Assembly: GCA_947488595.1 (NCBI GenBank)
Contig: CANKZI010000025.1
Span: 1-36,724, forward strand
DNA length: 36,724 nt
From: Flavobacteriaceae bacterium
GTDB lineage: Bacteria; Bacteroidota; Bacteroidia; Flavobacteriales; Flavobacteriaceae
Reading direction: 5' to 3'
The notes below the pieces were generated by a model. It did not search any database. It was not told the origin of the DNA and was given only the letters and a program-made list of their open reading frames with translations. Below are positions 35,264 to 36,724 of this stretch, in pieces (position 1 is the stretch's first letter; every line of letters starts with the position of its first letter). Position numbers and translations under genes: made by a program.

Positions 35264-35315
35264 AAAAAATCGGATAATATACCAACTAAATACTTGATTG
35301 ATAAATTATCCGATT
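35264..35315 (-). terminator. Terminator-like inverted repeat after the T9SS type B gene
   Basis: AATCGGATAAT (35268-35278) is exactly complementary to ATTATCCGATT (35305-35315) with a 26-nt loop. On the minus strand it is followed by a run of U. It is 30 bp after the stop codon. The long loop is unusual for a terminator. Confidence 0.6.
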
Positions 35316-35344
35316 CTTAAATGCTCTAAATGGAAATAGTACAA

Positions 35345-36469
35345 CTATCGTTTTAAAGTGAAATGCGATTTAAAGGTTTGTAACTGATTTTCAGTATCGT
35401 AATAATCCAATGTAAACCAATAATCTGTTGAAACAACGGGAACTCCATTATAAGTTCCGTCCCAACCCGGACTTGATGGTGCAATCTCCTTGATTACTTT
35501 TCCGTATCGATCAAAAATAAAAAGCTTTGCCTTAGACGGATTTGGAAGTCCTTTGATATTCCAAGTGTCATTATATCCGTCGCCATTAGGAGTAAAAAAT
35601 TTAGGGTAGCCAATTGCGTTGACTTTAACTTTAGTTTCTCCACAATAAAATTTATCTCTAACAATTACCAAATAAATACCAGGTTCTGTAACGTTAAAAA
35701 CTGGACTGTCTTGAAAATTAATGCCATCGATAGCATATTCATAACTACCCACGCCACTAGAAACTGATACTACAATAGTTTGAATAGATTCAAATAAATT
35801 TTCAACTACCCCTGTCGCATTGGGAACAGACGACGTTGTAACTGTTGCAGAATCTGATGCTTGGCAACCGGTAATTAAATTGGTTACCGTAACCGTGTAT
35901 AAACCTATTGATGTTACTGTAATACTTGAAGTAGTATTGGGTAAAGTAATAGTTCCTGTTCCGTCATCAAACTGCCAGACAAAACTGTATATATTCGGAG
36001 ATAAACCCGTTTGAAGCACTTCTGTATTCAACCAAACTTCAGAAATAGGGTCTATACAAGCGACCAAATCGTTGATAGAAAAGGTTGGTAACGATTTTAT
36101 AATTACTTGTAAAGCTTTCGAATCAATACAACCAGCTGCATTATTTTCTTGAACAATAACAGTATAAGTACCTGCTGGCGTTTGGTTCCAATCGATAGTT
36201 ACTGCATTCGTTGACCCGTTAACGATGGGAGAAATTGTTCCTAAAAAAGACCCACCAATTACGTTCCAATTATAGGTTGAACCCGAAGTTCCTAAACCAG
36301 CATTTTCGGTTTTATCAACCGCATAATTCTTAACACTCCCAATGCAAATTGTCTGTTGACCCCAAGCCGAACCAAAAAAGCACAGTACAAAAAACAATAA
36401 AAAACAAGTTGCCAGCCTTGAAAATATCAAGGCTGGAACACGAGTTTTAATTGTAAATCTAATGTGCAT
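35345..36469 (-). CDS. Secreted protein with T9SS type B (gliding-motility-associated) sorting domain
   Basis: The 374-residue product has a signal peptide (hydrophobic core about residues 20-35, cleavage near SAWGQQ), PKD/Ig-like beta domains rich in Thr, Ser and Asn (about 40-280, for example AVTIDWNQTPAGTYTVIVQEN), and a C-terminal type B sorting domain from about residue 288. That domain has FFTPNGDGYNDTWNI, LFIFDRYGKVIKEI, GWDGTYNGVPVVSTDYWF and ends KSHFTLKR. It should pass the type IX secretion system and be attached to the surface or released. It starts 12 bp after the upstream gene, in the same frame. Confidence 0.9.
   Translation of the reverse strand: MHIRFTIKTRVPALIFSRLATCFLLFFVLCFFGSAWGQQTICIGSVKNYAVDKTENAGLGTSGSTYNWNVIGGSFLGTISPIVNGSTNAVTIDWNQTPAGTYTVIVQENNAAGCIDSKALQVIIKSLPTFSINDLVACIDPISEVWLNTEVLQTGLSPNIYSFVWQFDDGTGTITLPNTTSSITVTSIGLYTVTVTNLITGCQASDSATVTTSSVPNATGVVENLFESIQTIVVSVSSGVGSYEYAIDGINFQDSPVFNVTEPGIYLVIVRDKFYCGETKVKVNAIGYPKFFTPNGDGYNDTWNIKGLPNPSKAKLFIFDRYGKVIKEIAPSSPGWDGTYNGVPVVSTDYWFTLDYYDTENQLQTFKSHFTLKR
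36412..36436. repeat. Perfect 10-bp inverted repeat inside the signal-peptide coding region
   Basis: CCAGCCTTGA (36412-36421) is the exact reverse complement of TCAAGGCTGG (36427-36436), with a 5-nt loop. On the minus strand it is followed after a few bases by a run of T. It lies within the first 20 codons of the T9SS type B gene and is much richer in G+C than its surroundings. Confidence 0.7.
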
Positions 36470-36481
36470 TAAAAATATAAA

Positions 36482-36724
36482 TTAATCGTGGAAGATTGGT
36501 GAGGTGGTTGGTAACGGATTTACTGTTACAGTGGCTCCTGAAGATGTTGCCGAACAAGTACTTGAGCTTGTAACTATAACTGTATAATTTCCTGCTGTAT
36601 CAGCAGTAATGCTTGAAGAAGTTGCGCCTGCTCCTGTATAATTTACACCGTCCAATTGCCATTGATAGGTCAAGCCTGTTCCAGTATTGGCGTTCAAAAC
36701 CACACTGCTGCCTTGACAGAATGT
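36482..36724 (-). CDS. 3' end of a large Ig/PKD-like repeat protein (partial)
   Basis: The frame is open from the window edge (36724) to TAA at 36482-36484, 80 codons. It reads FCQGSSVVLNANTGTGLTYQ, then WQLDGVNYTG, then NYTVIVTSSSTCSATSSGATV, a typical Ig/PKD-like repeat of long Bacteroidota adhesins or surface proteins. It ends NPLPTTSPIFHD without the usual T9SS sorting domain. The start is outside the window, to the right. The sorting-domain gene follows immediately downstream. Confidence 0.8.
   Translation of the reverse strand, partial: TFCQGSSVVLNANTGTGLTYQWQLDGVNYTGAGATSSSITADTAGNYTVIVTSSSTCSATSSGATVTVNPLPTTSPIFHD

Overview
The window looks like an ordinary stretch of chromosome from a member of the Bacteroidota, most likely Flavobacterium or a close relative. 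The reasons are the low GC content, two kinds of type IX secretion (T9SS) sorting domain (an orphan type A fragment and an intact type B, gliding-motility-type domain), a fused lpxC/fabZ gene, a TonB-dependent receptor with a carboxypeptidase-regulatory-like N-terminus, a CAL67264-type small membrane protein, and many TAnnTTTG promoter boxes in place of E. coli-type -10 elements. I found no tRNA, rRNA, CRISPR array, prophage or intact insertion sequence.

Layout. 1-1.1 kb: the 3' part of an acyl-CoA dehydrogenase gene with a strong terminator. 1.2-8.8 kb, minus strand: an outer-membrane beta-barrel protein, then a probable five-gene operon transcribed TolC - HlyD - MFS (a tripartite drug-efflux set) - ion channel - AI-2E-type permease, and upstream of it a separate membrane protein. 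9.0-12.9 kb: a conserved hypothetical gene with a Tudor-like N-terminus, a lipoprotein Cu,Zn superoxide dismutase, a convergent alpha-oxoamine synthase (probably serine palmitoyltransferase), an NYN-LOTUS nuclease-like protein and a broken STM3941-like gene. 12.9-15.9 kb: a TonB-dependent receptor and a long AT-rich intergenic region. 15.9-21.2 kb, plus strand: panB, a GC-rich intergenic repeat, an RluA-type pseudouridine synthase, a DUF5723-like envelope protein, an aldehyde dehydrogenase and an integral membrane protein. 21.5-25.6 kb, minus: a YihY/BrkB protein, ettA, a 61-residue membrane protein, an orphan T9SS sorting domain and a GIY-YIG-like small protein. 25.8-34 kb, minus: sucD, a frameshifted gene remnant, an NTF2-like protein, an LpxD paralogue, efp, lpxA, lpxC/fabZ, lpxD and an HD-domain phosphohydrolase. 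34-36.7 kb, minus: a secreted esterase and two tandem envelope/secreted genes, the first running off the window.

How the genes work together. The lpxD - lpxC/fabZ - lpxA - efp - lpxD-like order forms one co-directional block for the early steps of lipid A synthesis, with the FabZ part supplying the shared fatty-acid pathway. The alpha-oxoamine synthase would add sphingolipid synthesis to the same envelope theme. TolC/HlyD/MFS form a complete efflux conduit across both membranes. T9SS sorting domains mark cell-surface or secreted products.

I do not see a clear undescribed system. The most interesting items are the channel and permease genes attached to the efflux operon, the second LpxD with an altered motif, the decayed genes (12.7, 25.0 and 27.0 kb), the GC-rich repeat at 16.76 kb, the ATTAG-type inverted repeats in intergenic spacers, and a perfect inverted repeat inside a signal-peptide coding region at 36.4 kb.
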